Positions 25,500 to 40,300 of a DNA stretch of 64,000 bases are shown here, one piece after another. The first letter of the stretch is position 1, and every line of letters begins with the position of its first letter. Location of the stretch: NCBI RefSeq assembly GCF_017591435.1, contig NC_059289.1:8863847-8927846 (forward strand). The letters are read 5' to 3'. The stretch comes from Portunus trituberculatus. Lineage: Eukaryota; Arthropoda; Malacostraca; Decapoda; Portunidae. Position numbers and translations under genes: made by a program. The notes under the pieces are model-generated. The model searched no databases. It was not told where the DNA came from and saw nothing but the letters and a program-made list of their open reading frames with translations.

Positions 25500-25543
<44 letters not shown>

Positions 25544-27597
25544 GGGTGAGATCACCAACAAGGTGCAGGGGACAAGATGTTGCAGCAAGGTTGGATTTGG
25601 TATTTACCAGGGGAATCTCTCTAAAAGAGGAAATTGAACATGAAAGTCCCTTGGGGAAAAGTGATCATGATGTCCTAAGCTTTGAGCTGGATACGGAATT
25701 AAGCACGAATAAGATTGTGGAACACAGGGAGGGAAAATTAAATTATACTAGGGCAAATTATAACCATATAAGGGAGTTCTTTAATGAAATTGACTGGTCC
25801 GTGGTATACCAGGAAAGGGATATGCAATTGAAATACGATAAATTTATGGATTTGTATAACTCTGCTGTGAAAAAGTTTGTGCCATATCACAGAAAGAGGA
25901 CTTTAAATAATAAACAGTGGTTTAATAGAAATTGTGAAGAAGCAAAAAAGAACAAAGAAAAGGCATGGAAGAAACTTAAGAAAAACAGTGATGTATTATC
26001 AAGGGAAGTCTACAAAACAGCAAGGAATAGATATGTTGAAGTAAGGAGAACAGCACAGAAGGAATATGAACAGAGGGTGGTGGAAAACTGTGATAGTGAC
26101 CCAAAATGTTTTACAAATTCATAAATGGAAAACTAAATAAAAGGGAGGCAATAGAAAAGGTAAAAACGGGAAGAAGTATATGAAGATGCTGGAGATATAG
26201 CTGAAATTTTGAACGACAACTTTTGCAAAGTGTTTACAAAGGAGGAGCATTTTATGGGAGGAAGGCCTACGGAAATAAAGCAAATGCAGGACATCATGGT
26301 TACTAAGGAAGATGTAAGGAAAATTATAAGCAATCTGGATATTAATAAATCAATGGGGCCTGATGGCATATCTGGGAGGTTGCTAAATGAATGTAAGGAT
26401 CAATTGTTGAACCCCGTATTTGATATTGTGGAAACCTCCATACGAACAGGATTAGTCCCGAAAGAGTGGAAAAGAGCTGACATTGTGCCTATATATAAGA
26501 ATGGTAGTAGAATGGAACCGCTAAATTATAGACCAGTATCGTTGACTAGTATATTGTGCAAGGTATGTGAAGAAGTAATTAAAGCTAAGTGGAGTGAGTA
26601 TCTAGAAAGTGAAAACATTCTGAGTGAAAGGCAGTTTGGTTTCAGAAAAGGAAGATCGTGTATCCAATTTATTATGTTTTTATTCAAGAGTGACTGACAT
26701 ACTACAACATAGAGAGGGATGGGTGGATGCTATCTACCTGGACTTGAGAAAGGCCTTTGATAAAGTACCACACAATAGACTGATGTGGAAACTAAAGAAG
26801 ATTGGAGGAGTAAATGATAAACTAGCAAAATGGATGGAAAATTACTTAATGGGAAGAGAAATGAGAACAGTGGTGAGAGGAAGGAAGTCCGAGTGGAAGA
26901 AGGTAACCAGTGGAGTTCCACAAGGGTCAGTGCTGGGTCCCATCATGTTTTTGATTTATGTTAATGATATGCCAGTAGGAATTGACAGTTATATGAACAT
27001 GTTTTGGACGATACTAAAATTATGAGGAGAGTAAAGAATGTGGAAGATTGTAACAAGTTACAGGAAGATCTTGATAAAATATATGAGTGGAGTAAGGAGT
27101 GGCAGATGGAATTTAATATAGACAAGACCCATGTTATGAAAATGGGAAGAAGTAGATACAGACCAAACAGGGATTACAGGCTGGGTGATGAGAAAATTAA
27201 AGAGACCAATGAGGAGAAAGACTTAGGAGTAACCGTGCAAAACACCTTGTCACCGGAGAAACACATTAACAAGATTTTTGGAAAACATACAACATGCTTC
27301 AAAATATTGGCCTTGCATTCCACTACCTAGATGAAGGAATGATGAAGAAGATATTATGTACCTTAATAAGACCCCAGTTAGAATATGCAGCATGTGTCTG
27401 GTCACCGCATATGAAGAAAAATGTGAAGGTGGAAAGGGTACAGAGGCTGGCAACAAGGATGGTACCAGGACTCAGGGAGTTAGACTATGAGGAAAGACTG
27501 AGGAAGCTGGGGCTGACCACATTAGAAGAGAGAAGAACAAGAGGAGACATGATAACTATGTATAAATTGGTGAACAAGATTGACATACTGGATAGAG

Positions 27598-27666
<69 letters not shown>

Positions 27667-30600
27667 CGCGCTCCGTGGAGAGCGGACGTGCCTCCTGCTC
27701 AGAGCGGCATCTAACTAACACTCCACACGCTAAGCAATGTGCTTGAGTGAGAATAGTTATTGCTATTGAGGGCGACCAGAGCGAGTGAACGAGTGTACAG
27801 AGTGAACGTAGCCTGGTGGCGTGTACATGGGAGTGATCGGAGGTGGGAGAACCTCCACACTCCAAACGACAGAGCGGGAACCCACAAAGGCCAGCCATAG
27901 CAGCCGCCAACGCATCCAACCACACACGTAGCTACCAGGCCTGGCCCCAGTGACCACACACCCACATGTTCCCAGGAAAAGTAAGAAAAAATGGATAGAC
28001 CGGTAAGGAATAAATTACCAAATTCAAAATATGTTGATGAGGCCCAGGGAGCAAAGCCGAAAGTGGCCAGTCAAAGCATGAGTCCAGCTTCAACAGGGCA
28101 ACATTGCAAGGTAGATTGGTAATGTTGGAGAAGAGATTTGAGGAGTTAGTGAAGGAATTAAAAGTTCAGAGGAGTGAGGAGGAGCAGGATAGAGAATTCC
28201 AAGGCTTTGAAGGAAAGAGTTAAGAGACTGGAGGAAAATGAAAAACGATTGGTGGATGAGAATGCACACTTGAAGGTGGAGGTTGAAAAATACAAGAGAC
28301 GGTTGGAGGAGAAAATGGGAGAGTAGTAAAGGAGAAAGATGACTTTAAGGAAATGATTAGTGAGCAGAATGAAAGGTTTGAAAGGAATGGGAACTGAAGA
28401 AAACACAATGGACTGAGTCGAGGGAAGCAGAGATGGTTGGATTACAAGAAATAATTAAAGATCAGTTGAAGGAAGACAAAAAGAAAGGTCCAAGGAACTG
28501 GTTAATGTAATGAAGAATAAGGAAACATTGATAAGGAAATAGCAGAAAAGAAGAAGAGTGTGTTAATATTTGGGATGAAAGAACAAAATATAACATATAA
28601 GCCTAAGAGAATTAAGGAAGAATTAAAACGGTAAGAGATCTGTTCAAAAATCTAAATGATGATGAAAAAAAGACCTACAAGAAGAAGTGGAAGAGATCCA
28701 TAGACTGGGTCCGTATAAGGAGGAGTGAGCAGACCGATTAAAGTAGTACTGAAGTCACAACAATCTGCGGAGGATATCCTATATAGAACATCAAAGTTAA
28801 GAGAGATAGAAGGTTGTAAAGAGGTGTTTGTGAGAAAGAATAGAAATGAGGAAGAGAGGAGAAGATATAAGGAATTGGTGGAAGAGGCGAGAAGGAAAAA
28901 TGATGAGCGGTCTGAGGAGGAAAAGAAAAGTTTTTGGAGAGTTATAGAGAGAGAGTCAGAAAGTGGTATGTGGAAAGAAGGAATACGGAGGAACCCCTAG
29001 AGGAGCAGTGGGTGGACCGTAATGTATACTAATATAGATGGGATACTGTCAAGTAGATTGGAATTGCAAGACTATATGATGGTGGAGAAGCCTGATATAG
29101 TGTGTTTGACTGAGACAAAATTGCATGAAAAACAAAGATAAATTTGGATAATAAATATAATATATGGAGAAAGGATAGAGAGTAAAGGTGGAGGAGGAGT
29201 TATGATTATGACGAAGAAATAAATAAATGTGGATAAGGTTTGGTATGGGAAGAACAACAGAAGTGATAAGCATAAGGATAAAAAGTGATGGAAAAGAATT
29301 AATAATCATGGTGACCTATGTACCTCCTAAAACAAATTCTTGGACATTAAGGAATACGACAATATGATCAAGGATACTTTACAGAGTTTGGAAAGTGTAT
29401 TATCTGGAAAAGAAAGGTGATACTAGTAGGAGATTTTAATTGTAAGGAGGTGGATTGGGAAAATCTAGTAAGTGGTGTTGGAGAGGAAGCATGGGAGAGA
29501 GATTTCTTAATCTAATGATGGAAAATATGATGGAACAGAGGGTGAAGGAAAATACTAGATATAGAGGAGATGATGAACCGGCTAGACTGGATTTGGTGTT
29601 AACAAGAGAAGTGTACCTATGTGGAGATATACAATACAAGTGTCCTTTGGGAAAGAGTGATCATGTGGTTATGGAAATGCAGATAGCAACAACACAGCGA
29701 AGGAAGGACGAGACATACAGGAGTGGTAGATTGAATTATAGAAAGATGGACACAGAAAGTTTGAAAAATTATTTCAGAAAATTAGATTGGGAGGAGATGT
29801 TACAAATCAGAGAAGTGCAAAAGAAATATGAGATTTTTATGAAATATTATAAAGAAGGAGTTATGAAATTTGTACCAAAGTATAAACCGAGAGAGGAAGG
29901 AAGAAAGGATTGGTTTAATGCAACTTGTGTTAAGGCTAAGGAAAAGAGATGTGGCTTGGAAAAGATGGAAAAAGAGCAGGAATATACTAAATAAGGAGAA
30001 TTATAGAGTGGCGAGAAATGAGTATGTGAGGGTAAGGAGGAGGAAGAAAGAAAATTTGAAAAGATATTGTAGACAAGAGTAAGGAACATCCAAAATTGTT
30101 TTACAGGTTCATAAATGGTAAACTTAAAAAGAGAGTCCATTGAAAGATTAAAAGGAGAGCAAGGGATAGTAGATGACCCTAAGAATATAGCGGAATTGCT
30201 AAATAATAGGTTTCAACAAGTATTTACTGAAGAAACAATGTTTGTAAAGCCTCAGAATGTACAAGGAAATGTGCACATGGATGACATTAAGATACCTAAA
30301 AGGAGTTATATAAAATGTTGGAGGAACTTAAAGATGATAAAGCGATGGGACCAGATGAAGTTTCAGGAAAATTATTGAAGGAGTGTAGAGAAGAATTGAT
30401 TGATCCATTATATGATATTATAAGGTGTTCATTAGAAACAGGGAAGTACCAGTAGAGTGGAAAGAGCTGAAGTGGTGCCCATTTATAAGGGAGGCAGTAA
30501 GGAAGAGCCTCTTAACTATAGACCTGTGTCTCTAACAAGTGTGGTCGGTAAGATTTGTGAGAGGGTGATAAAGAAATATTGGATACGGTTCCTGGAGGAT

Positions 30601-31857
30601 CATAAGTTATTATCGGATCATCAATTTGGCTTCAGGAAAGGGAGGTCATGTGTAACAAATCTACTGAGCTTTTATTCAAGAGTGGTTGACAAAATACAGA
30701 GAGAGAGGATGGATGGACTGTGTATATTTGGATTTAAAGAAAGCTTTTGACAAGGTACCTCACATGAGACTGTTATGGAAATTAGAGATTTATGGAGGAC
30801 TGAAAGGAAAAGTGTTAAAGTGGATGGAAAACTACTTGAGATGGAGGAGATGAGAACGGTAATAAGGGATGCAAAGTCGGACTGGTTGGTGGTGGAGAGT
30901 GGAGTCCCACAAGGCTCAGTGCTGGCACCAATACTTTTCCTTGTATATATTAATGACATGCCAGAGGAGTAAACAGTTATATTAATTTGTTTGCGGATGA
31001 TGCGAAGTTGTGTAGGTGTGTGAAGAGTGAAGAAGATTGTGAAATTTTACAGGCAGACCTGGATAAGATTTGGGAGTGGAGCAAGAGGTGGCAAATGGAA
31101 TTTAATCTGAGCAAAAGTCATGTGATGGAGATGGGAAGAGTGGAAGACGGCCAAGAGGGTCATATAAGATGGGTGAAGAAGTAGTGTTGAAAAAGGTGGA
31201 AAAGGAAAAGGATTTGGGAGTGATAATACAAGACCATGGGCAGTTTGAGGCTCATATTGATAAGATGTTTGGAGAAACGTATAATTTGATAAAAATATTG
31301 GATTAGCCTTCCATTATATGGATAAAGATATGATGAAGAAATTAATTAGTATGGTAATTAGACCAAGATTGGAATATGCTGGAGTGGTTTGGTCCCCTTA
31401 TAAAAGAAGCATATAAGGAAGTTGGAGAGATTGCAGAGAATGGCAACAAAAATGGTTCCGGAATTGGCAGAAATGACCTATGAGGAGAGATTAAAAGAAA
31501 TGAATTTGCTTACCTTGGAACAAAAAGAAAGAGGAGATTTAATACAGGTTTATAAACTGTTGAATGGACTGGATGAAGTGGATAATGAGCAAATGATGTT
31601 GAGAGAGGAAAACTTAAATAGAACTACAAGATCGCATAGTAAAAAGATAGCCAAGGAATATGCTTGAAGGATGTGAAGAAATATAGTTTCCCACAAAGAT
31701 ATGTGGAGGTGTGGAATGGTTTGAGTGAGGAGGTGGTGTCAGCGAGGAGTGTGCATAGTTTTAAAGGAAAGTTGGATGTGTGTAGATATGGAGACGGGGC
31801 ACACAGTATGATACCCAGGCCCTGTAAAATTACAACTAGGTGAATACAACTAGGTGA

Positions 31858-31900
<43 letters not shown>

Positions 31901-34900
31901 AGGAAATGATATATAAACGAGAAGGAAGAGAAAAAAGTGGAACAAGTTTAACTAAAAATGATAAAGGCAAAAGACTAAAAATGATGTATACGAACATAGA
32001 TGGGGTTTTATCAAGTAAATTAGAATTAAGAGATTACATAAGGAAAGAAAATCCAGATATTGTATGCCTGGCTGAAACAAAACTAAATGAGGCAATCAAA
32101 ATAGACTTGGATAATAGGTATAATGTATGGAGAAGAGACAGAGTGGGTAAAGGAGGAGGAGGAGTCATGATAATGTTAAGGAAGGAGATAGTGATCAATG
32201 AAGTGGAATGTGGGAAGGAAAAGCAGAAGTATTGTATATTAAGATGCATATTAATAAAAAAGAGATAACAATCATTGTAACATATGTGCCACCAAAAACA
32301 AATTCATGGACCAATCAAGAATATAAAGACATGATAGATGACACAATAAGGAGTCTAATGAGAATCGTTAAAGAAAGGAGAAAAGTGATATTAGTAGGAG
32401 ATTTCAACTGTAAAGAAGTGGACTGGGAAAATTATGAAAGTGGTATGGGGAAGAAGCCTGGGAGAAAGATTCTTGAACCTAATGATAGACAATATGATGG
32501 ACCAGAGAGTAAAGGAATACACAAGATTCAGAGGAAACGATGAGCCGGAGATTGGACCTAGTTTTACAAGGGGTATACAAATGAATGATGATATAAGATA
32601 TAAGTGCCCATTGGGAAAGAGTGACCATGTAATATTAGAAATAGATATAGAGGAGGGAAATGAAGATAGAGATGATTCATACAAAGGAGACCGATTAAAT
32701 TACAGAAAGGCTGATATTGAGAATCTCAAGAACTATTTTAAAACGTAGACTGGGAGGAGATGGAAAACTCAGAGACAATGCAAGACAAATATAACTTATT
32801 TTTGGAAATATACAAAACAGGAGTCAGAGAATATGTCCCAAAATATAGACCTAAAGAAGAAGGAAAGAAAGATTGGTTTAATGCAAGGTGTGCTAAGGCA
32901 AAGGAGAAAAGAGATGGAGCATGGAAAAGGTGGAGGAGAAATAGAATCCAACAAACAAGGAAAACTTCAAGGCAGCAAGAAATGAATATGTTAAGGTGAG
33001 GAAGGAAGAGGAAAAGAACTTGAAAAGATATTGTCGAAAAATGTAAGGAGCAACCAAAATTGTTCTATAGATTCATAAATGGAAAAATTAGGCAAAAAGA
33101 AACAATAGAAAGGTTAAAAGGAGAGAACAGGATGGTGGAAGACCCAAAAAGTATGGCAGAACTATTAAATAAAAATTCCAGGAGGTCTTTACTAAAGAAT
33201 CCAAATTTGAGAGACCACAGGGTAATAGAGAGACAATCTATATGAAAGAGATTAAAGTAACCAAGCTTGAAATAAAGAGTTAATGAAGGAACTGGATGAA
33301 GAGAAGGCAATGGGACCGGATGAAGTCTCAGGCAGAATACTGAAAGAATGTAGGAAGAACTAGCAAGTCCTATATACAACATCATAAAATGCTCAATAGA
33401 AAATGGAACAGTGCCAGTAGAATGGAAAAGAGCTGAGGTGGTTCCCATATATAAGAGCGGAAGGAAAGAAGAACCTTTAAATTACAGACCGGTATCACTA
33501 ACTAGTGTAATATGCAAGATGTGTGAAAGAATAATAAAGAAACAATGGATCGAGTTTCTTGAAGACAACAAATTAATATCAAATAGCCAATTTGGTTTTA
33601 GAAAAGGACGGTCTTGTGTAACTAATTTATTGAGTTTCTATTCTAGAATAGTTGATAGAGTACAGAGAGAGAGGATGGGTTGACTGCATTTATTTGGATT
33701 TAAAAAAGGCGTTTGACAAAGTGCCACATACAAGATTACTGTGGAAGTTAGAGGAGAAGGGTGGCTTAAAAGGAAGCACATTGAGATGGATAGAAAATTA
33801 TTTGAGGGAGAGAAATAAGGACGGTAGTTAAAGATATGAAGTCAAGTGGAGAGCAGTAGAAAGCGGAGTGCCACAGGGGTCAGTATTGGCACCAATACTT
33901 TTCCTCATTTATATTAACGACATGCCAGAAGGAGTGAACAGCTACATAAATTTGTTTGCGGATGATACGAAACTGTGCAGAGTTATAAAGCAAAAGGAGG
34001 ATTGTGAAATACTGCAAGAAGACCTAAATAAGATCTGGGAATGGAGTAAGAAGTGGGAAATGGAATTCAATGTGAACAAAAGCCATGTCATGGAAATGGG
34101 AAAGAGTGAAAGACGACCTGTGGGAATCTATAAGATGGGAGATGGTGTAGAACTGGAGAAAGTCAAAAAGGAAAAGGACTTAGGAGTGACGATGGAAGAA
34201 AACAATCAACCAGTAAGCCATATTGATAGAATTTTTAGAGAAACATATAATTTGCTAAGGAATATTGGAGTAGCATTTCACTACATGGACAAAGAAATGA
34301 TGAAGAAATTGATAAATACTATAATAAGACCTAGATTGGAATATGCAGGAGTAGTGTGGACCCCTCATAAAAAGAAACACATAAGAAAATTGAGAGGCTA
34401 CAAAAATGGCTACAAGAATGGTCCAGAACTTGAAGGGATGACATATGAGGAGAGACTAAAGGCTATGGATCTACCAACCTTGGAACAAAGAAGGAGAGAG
34501 GAGACCTGATACAAGTCTATAAATTGATCAACGGAATGGACCAAGTGGATAATGAGAAACTGATCCTGAGAGAAGAATATGACAGAAGCACAAGATCGCA
34601 TAGTAAAAAGCTGAGAAAGGAAGATGTCTGAGAGATATTAAAAATATAGTTTCCAGAGATGTATTGAGACGTGGAACAGTTTAGATGAAGAAGTAGTGTC
34701 TGCAAAGAGTGTGCACACTTTTAAAGTAAGATTGGATAAGTGTAGATATGGAGACAGGGCCACACGAGCATAAAGCCCAGGCCCTGTAAAACTACAACTA
34801 GGTAAATACAACTAGGTAAATACACACACACACACACACACACATAAATGAGATACAGAGACACACACACAAAGAGATGTAAAATACAACAGGTAAATAC

Positions 34901-36369
34901 ACACACACACATTATGAAAGTGGTATGGGGGAAGAAGTCTGGGGAGATAGATTCCTGAATCTAATGATAGATAATATGATGGTCCAAAGAGTAAAGGAAA
35001 ACACAAGATTCAGAGGAAACGATGAGCCAGCGAGATTGGACCTAGTTTTTACAAGGGATATACAAATGAATGGTGATATAAGACATAAGTGCCCATTGGG
35101 AAAGAGTGACCATGTAATATTAGAAATGGATATAGAAGAGGGAAAGGAAGATAGAGACAAATCATACAAAGGAGACCGGTTAGATTACAGAAAGGCTGAT
35201 ATTGAGAAACTCAAGAACTATTTTAAAAACGTTAACTGGGAGGAGATGGAAAACTCAAGAGATGGTGCAAGAGAAGTATAACTTATTTTTTGGAAATATA
35301 CAAAACAGGAGTCAGGGAATATGTCCCAAATATAGACCTAAAGAAGAAGGAAAGAAAGATTGGTTTAATGCAAGATGTGTAGGGCAAAGGAGAAAAGAGA
35401 TGGAGCATGGAAAAGGTGAAGGAGAAATAGAAATCTAGAAAATAAGGAAAGCTTCAAAACAGCAAGAAATGAATATGCTAAGGTAAGAAAGGAAGAAGAA
35501 AGGAACTATGAAAAGGACATTGTTGAAAAATGTAAGGAACAACCAAAATTGTTCTACAGATTCATAAATGGAAAAATAAGGCAAAAAGAAACAATAGAAA
35601 GGTTAAAAGGAGAGAACAGGATGGTGAAAGACCCAAAAAATAGTAAATTTTAGGAGGTCTTTACTAAGGAATCCAAATTCGAAAGACCACAGGGTAATAG
35701 AGAGACTGTCCATATGAAAGAGATTAAAGTAACCAAGCTTGAAATAAGAGTTGATGATGGAATTAGATGAAGAGAAGACAATGGGACCGGATGAAGTCTC
35801 AGGCAAAATATTAAAAGTATGTAGAGAAGAACTTGCAAGTCCTATATACATCATAAAATGCTCAATAGAATATGTAACAGTACCAGTAGAATGGAAAAGA
35901 GCTGAGGTGGTTCCCATATAAGAGCGGAAGGAAGGAAGAACCTTTAAATTACAGACCGGTATCACAAACTAGTGTAATATGCAAGATGTGTGAAAGAGTA
36001 ATAAAGAAACAATGGATCGAGTTCCTTGGAAGACAACAAATTATTATCAAGTAGCCAATTTGGTTTTAGAAAAGGTCGGTCATGTGTAACAAATTTATTG
36101 AGTTTCTACTCTAGAATAGTTGATAAAGTACAAGAGAGAGAGGGATGGATTGACTGTATTTATTTAGAGTTAAAAAAGGCGTTTGATAAAGTGCTACATG
36201 AAAGATTACTATGGAAGTTAGAGGAGAAGGGTGGCTTAAAAAGAAGGACATTGAGATGGATGGAAAATTACTTGAGGGAGAGAGAAATAAGGACGGTAGT
36301 TAAAGATATGAAGTCCAGATGGAGAGCAGTAGATAGTGGAGTGCCACAGGGATCAGTATTGGTGCCAAT

Positions 36370-36439
<70 letters not shown>

Positions 36440-37337
36440 AGAAGGAGTGAACAGCTACATAAATCTGTTTGTGGACGATGCAAAACTGTGCAGAGTCATA
36501 AAACAAAAAGAGAATTGTGAAATACTGCAGGAAGACTTAAACAAGATCAGAAAATGGAGTAAAAAAGGGGAGATGGAATTCAATATGGACAAAAACCATG
36601 TCATGGAAATGGGAAAAGTGAAAGACGACCAGTGGGAATCTATGAAATGGGAGATGGAGTAGAACTATGAAAAGTAAAAAAGGAAAAGGACTTGGGAGTG
36701 ACGATGGAAGAAAATAATCAACTGGTAAGCCATATTGATAGAATTTTCAGAGACATATAATTTGCTAAGGAATATTGGATTAGCATTTCACTACATGGAC
36801 AAAGAAATGATGAAAAAATTTATAAGTGCTATAGTAAGACCCAGATTGGAATATGCAGGAGTTGTGTGGACTCTCCATAAAAAGAAACACATAAGGAAAT
36901 TGGAGAGACTACAAAAAAATGGCTACAAGAATGGTTCCAGAATTTAAAGGGATGACATATGAGGAAAGACTAAAAGCTATGGATCTACCTACCCTGGAAC
37001 AGAGAAGAGAGAGAGGGGATCTGATACAAGTTTATAAATTGATTAACGGAATGGATCAAGTGGATAATGAGAAACTAATCCTGAGAGAAGAATATGACAT
37101 TAGAAGCACAAGATCGCATAGTAAGAAACTGAGGAAGGGAAGATGTCTGAGAGATGTTAAAAAATATAGTTTCCCGCAAAGATGTGTTGAGACTTGGAAC
37201 AGTTTGAGAGAGGAAGTGGTGTCAGCAACGAGTGTGCATAGTTTTAAAGAAAAATTGGATAAGTGTAGATATGGAGACGAGGCCACACGAGCATAAAGCC
37301 CAGGCCCTGTAAAATTACAACTAGGTAAATACTAGGT

Positions 37338-37379
<42 letters not shown>

Positions 37380-40300
37380 GACGGTCGCTGAGCTGGAGAA
37401 ATCATCTTTACTACTGCTGTTGCCGTTGCCTAAGAGTAACTAAGGTGGGTAAGGAGCATGTAATGTTTGTCCCGTCTCCATATGTTAACTGTTGAGAAGC
37501 AAGTAATGTCCAGGAAGGTGAATTTTAACTGTAACCTGCGTTGGAACCATCAGCTGAGTGTTTACATCTGCGCAACATGGTGAATTCGAAGAGAAATTAG
37601 ACTTCACAGGCTTCAAGGTACAATGGAAAAGAGCGTCTATGTCAAGAAAATTCTGGAATTAGAAGGAAAAATTGAAAAACTATTTGAAAAGTATGGGAAC
37701 TGGAAAAGAGTCATAACAATGTGCTGAAAGAGTGCTGAAATGAAGACAGAAAATGCAGTACTGAAAGAGGAAGTTAAGTTAATTAAAGTGAATTGCGACA
37801 AATGTGGAGAATCTTTAGGAAAAGTGATGGAGAAGCAGGCTGAATGGAAAAAAGTCAGGAAGTGGAAAGAAAGGAGGTAAATTACAAAGTTGCAAGTCTG
37901 GAAAAGGAAATCAAAGAGTCTGGGAGAAAACTTTGGGCCTTGCTGAAATTATAGATCAACAGATCATAGAAGAGAAGATTGCTGAGAAAGTTGTGAAGGT
38001 TATTAAGTCAAATGAGACATTGGTGAGGGAAACTGTAGACAAAAAGAGATGTGTGGTGATATTTGGTGTGGAGGAGGATAAGACACCGAGTAAAATGGAG
38101 AGAGAAAAACATAAAAAAGGTGATAAATAATATCATTAATGTGGTGCAGGAGGAGGGAAAAGACCTAGTACAAGAAATAGAGGACTTCCATAGAATTGGA
38201 AAGTTCACAGGAGAAGGTATGAGGCCAATAAGAATCAAACTTAAGTCACAAAAGGATGTAGATGAATTGGTGGAGAAGTCATGGAGGTTAGCCCAGCAGG
38301 AAACAACAAGGAAGATTTGGTTGAGAAGAGATCTCAGTGAAAAGGAAAGAGAAATGTTAAATGAGTTGAGAAAGGAGGCTTTGAAAAAAATGAAGAGAGG
38401 ACAGAAGAGGAGAAGAAAGAGTTTTTCTGGAGAATCTTGGATATGAGACTGAGGAAGTGGTTCATAACCCAGAAAAGTACAGCAAGAAAGGACTAAAGAA
38501 ACTTACGTATGAGCGAATGTAATGTATTCCAACATAAATGGAGTGATATCGGGATTTTAGAACTCAACGATTACTTGAGGACAAGAACCCAGATATTGTG
38601 GGTCTTACTGAAACAAAACTGAGAGAGGAGAAGACCTGATGATGGTTGGAGAAGGAAATATAATGTTTGGAAAAGAAATAGAGTAGGTAAGATGGGAGGA
38701 GGAGTGATGTTGCTGGTTAAAAAGATATAAAGGTGGATCAAGTGAAAGAAGGTATGGGAAAGGCAGAAGTGCTAAAGATCAGAGCAGAAACTAATGAAGG
38801 AAAAAGAGGCACTACATAGTGGTGTATGTACCACCTAAGACAAATGCATGGTCAGTACAGGAATATGAAGAAATGATAAGAGATACAGGAACATGTCTGG
38901 AAGAAATGTTGGGTGGCTGTGAACGAACTATAATGATGGGAGATTTTAATTGTAAAGAGGTGTGTTGGGAGGACTGGTCAATGGAAGGATCAGAGACAAC
39001 ATGGGAAATACACTATTGACACTGGCAATGGAAAATGTGTTAACTCAGTGGGTCAAAGAAGATACTAGGTTTGGAGGAGAGGAGCATCGTCAAGACTGGA
39101 CTTGGTCTTTAGTACAGAGCCAATGGTCATTGAGGAGATGAGGGTGGAGTGCCCTTTAGCAAAGAGTGATCATGCAGTTTTGGAGTTCAAGGTGATAGAT
39201 GAAGAGAAATCTAGAAGAAATGAAGAATATAAAGTGGGAAGATGGAATTATGCCAAGACAGATTTTGGAAACCTAAAGAAATTCTTTCAAGAGACAAATT
39301 GGATGAAATTCAAGAGTGCTAAGGAGCAAATGAAAAGTGGAAGGAATTTATAAAATATACAAAGAAGGTGAGAAAAATTTGTACCAATAAGACAACATAG
39401 AGAAGTTGGAAAGCAGGACTGGTTTAACGATAGATGTGAAAAGGCTAGAACAAGAAAAGAGGATGCATGGAAGAGGTGGAGAAGGAAAAGACGGATTAAG
39501 CAGTGGGAAAGTTACAAAAGAGCAAGAAATGAATATGTGTTGATTAGAAGAGAAGAAAGAAAGAAACAAGAAAAGGATATAATTGATAAATGTAAAGACC
39601 AACCAAGGCTTTTTACAGACATGTGAACAACAACATCAAAAATAGAAAGTATTGAAAGTTTAGAAGTAAATGGAGTATGCAGTGAAGATCCCAGGAAATG
39701 GCAGAGGCTATGAATGGATGCTTTCGGAAGGTATTCACAAAGGAGACTGCTTTTGACAAACCACTGGTAATGGAACAGAAAGGGATTATGAAGGAGTTTC
39801 AAGTAACTGTGGAGGAGATCAAGAATATGATGGGGAGTTTAGAAGTGAGAAAAGCTGTGGGACCTGATGGGGTATCAGGATGGATTTTAAGAGAATGCAG
39901 GAGCAACTGGCAGAAAAAGTTTGTGAAGTAATTGATGCCTCATTAAGGGAAGGTGTAGTGCCCCAAGACTGGAAAAGAGCTAACATTGTCCCAATTTATA
40001 AATCAGGTAACAAGAGAGACCCATTGAACTATAGACCAGTGTCACTTACAAGTGTGGTAGCTAAGATGTGTGAGAGGGTGGTGAAGAATAGATGGACAGA
40101 CTTCTTGGAGAAAAATGACATACTTTGTGAGTGTCAATTTGGTTTTAGAAAAGGGCGTTCATGCACGACAAACCTGATATGTTACTATTCGAGGGTGATA
40201 GATGTAATACAGGAAAGAGATGGTTGGGCTGATGGAATATATCTGGATTTAAAAAGGCCTTTGATAAGGTACCACACGGAGACTGATCTGGAAACTTGAA

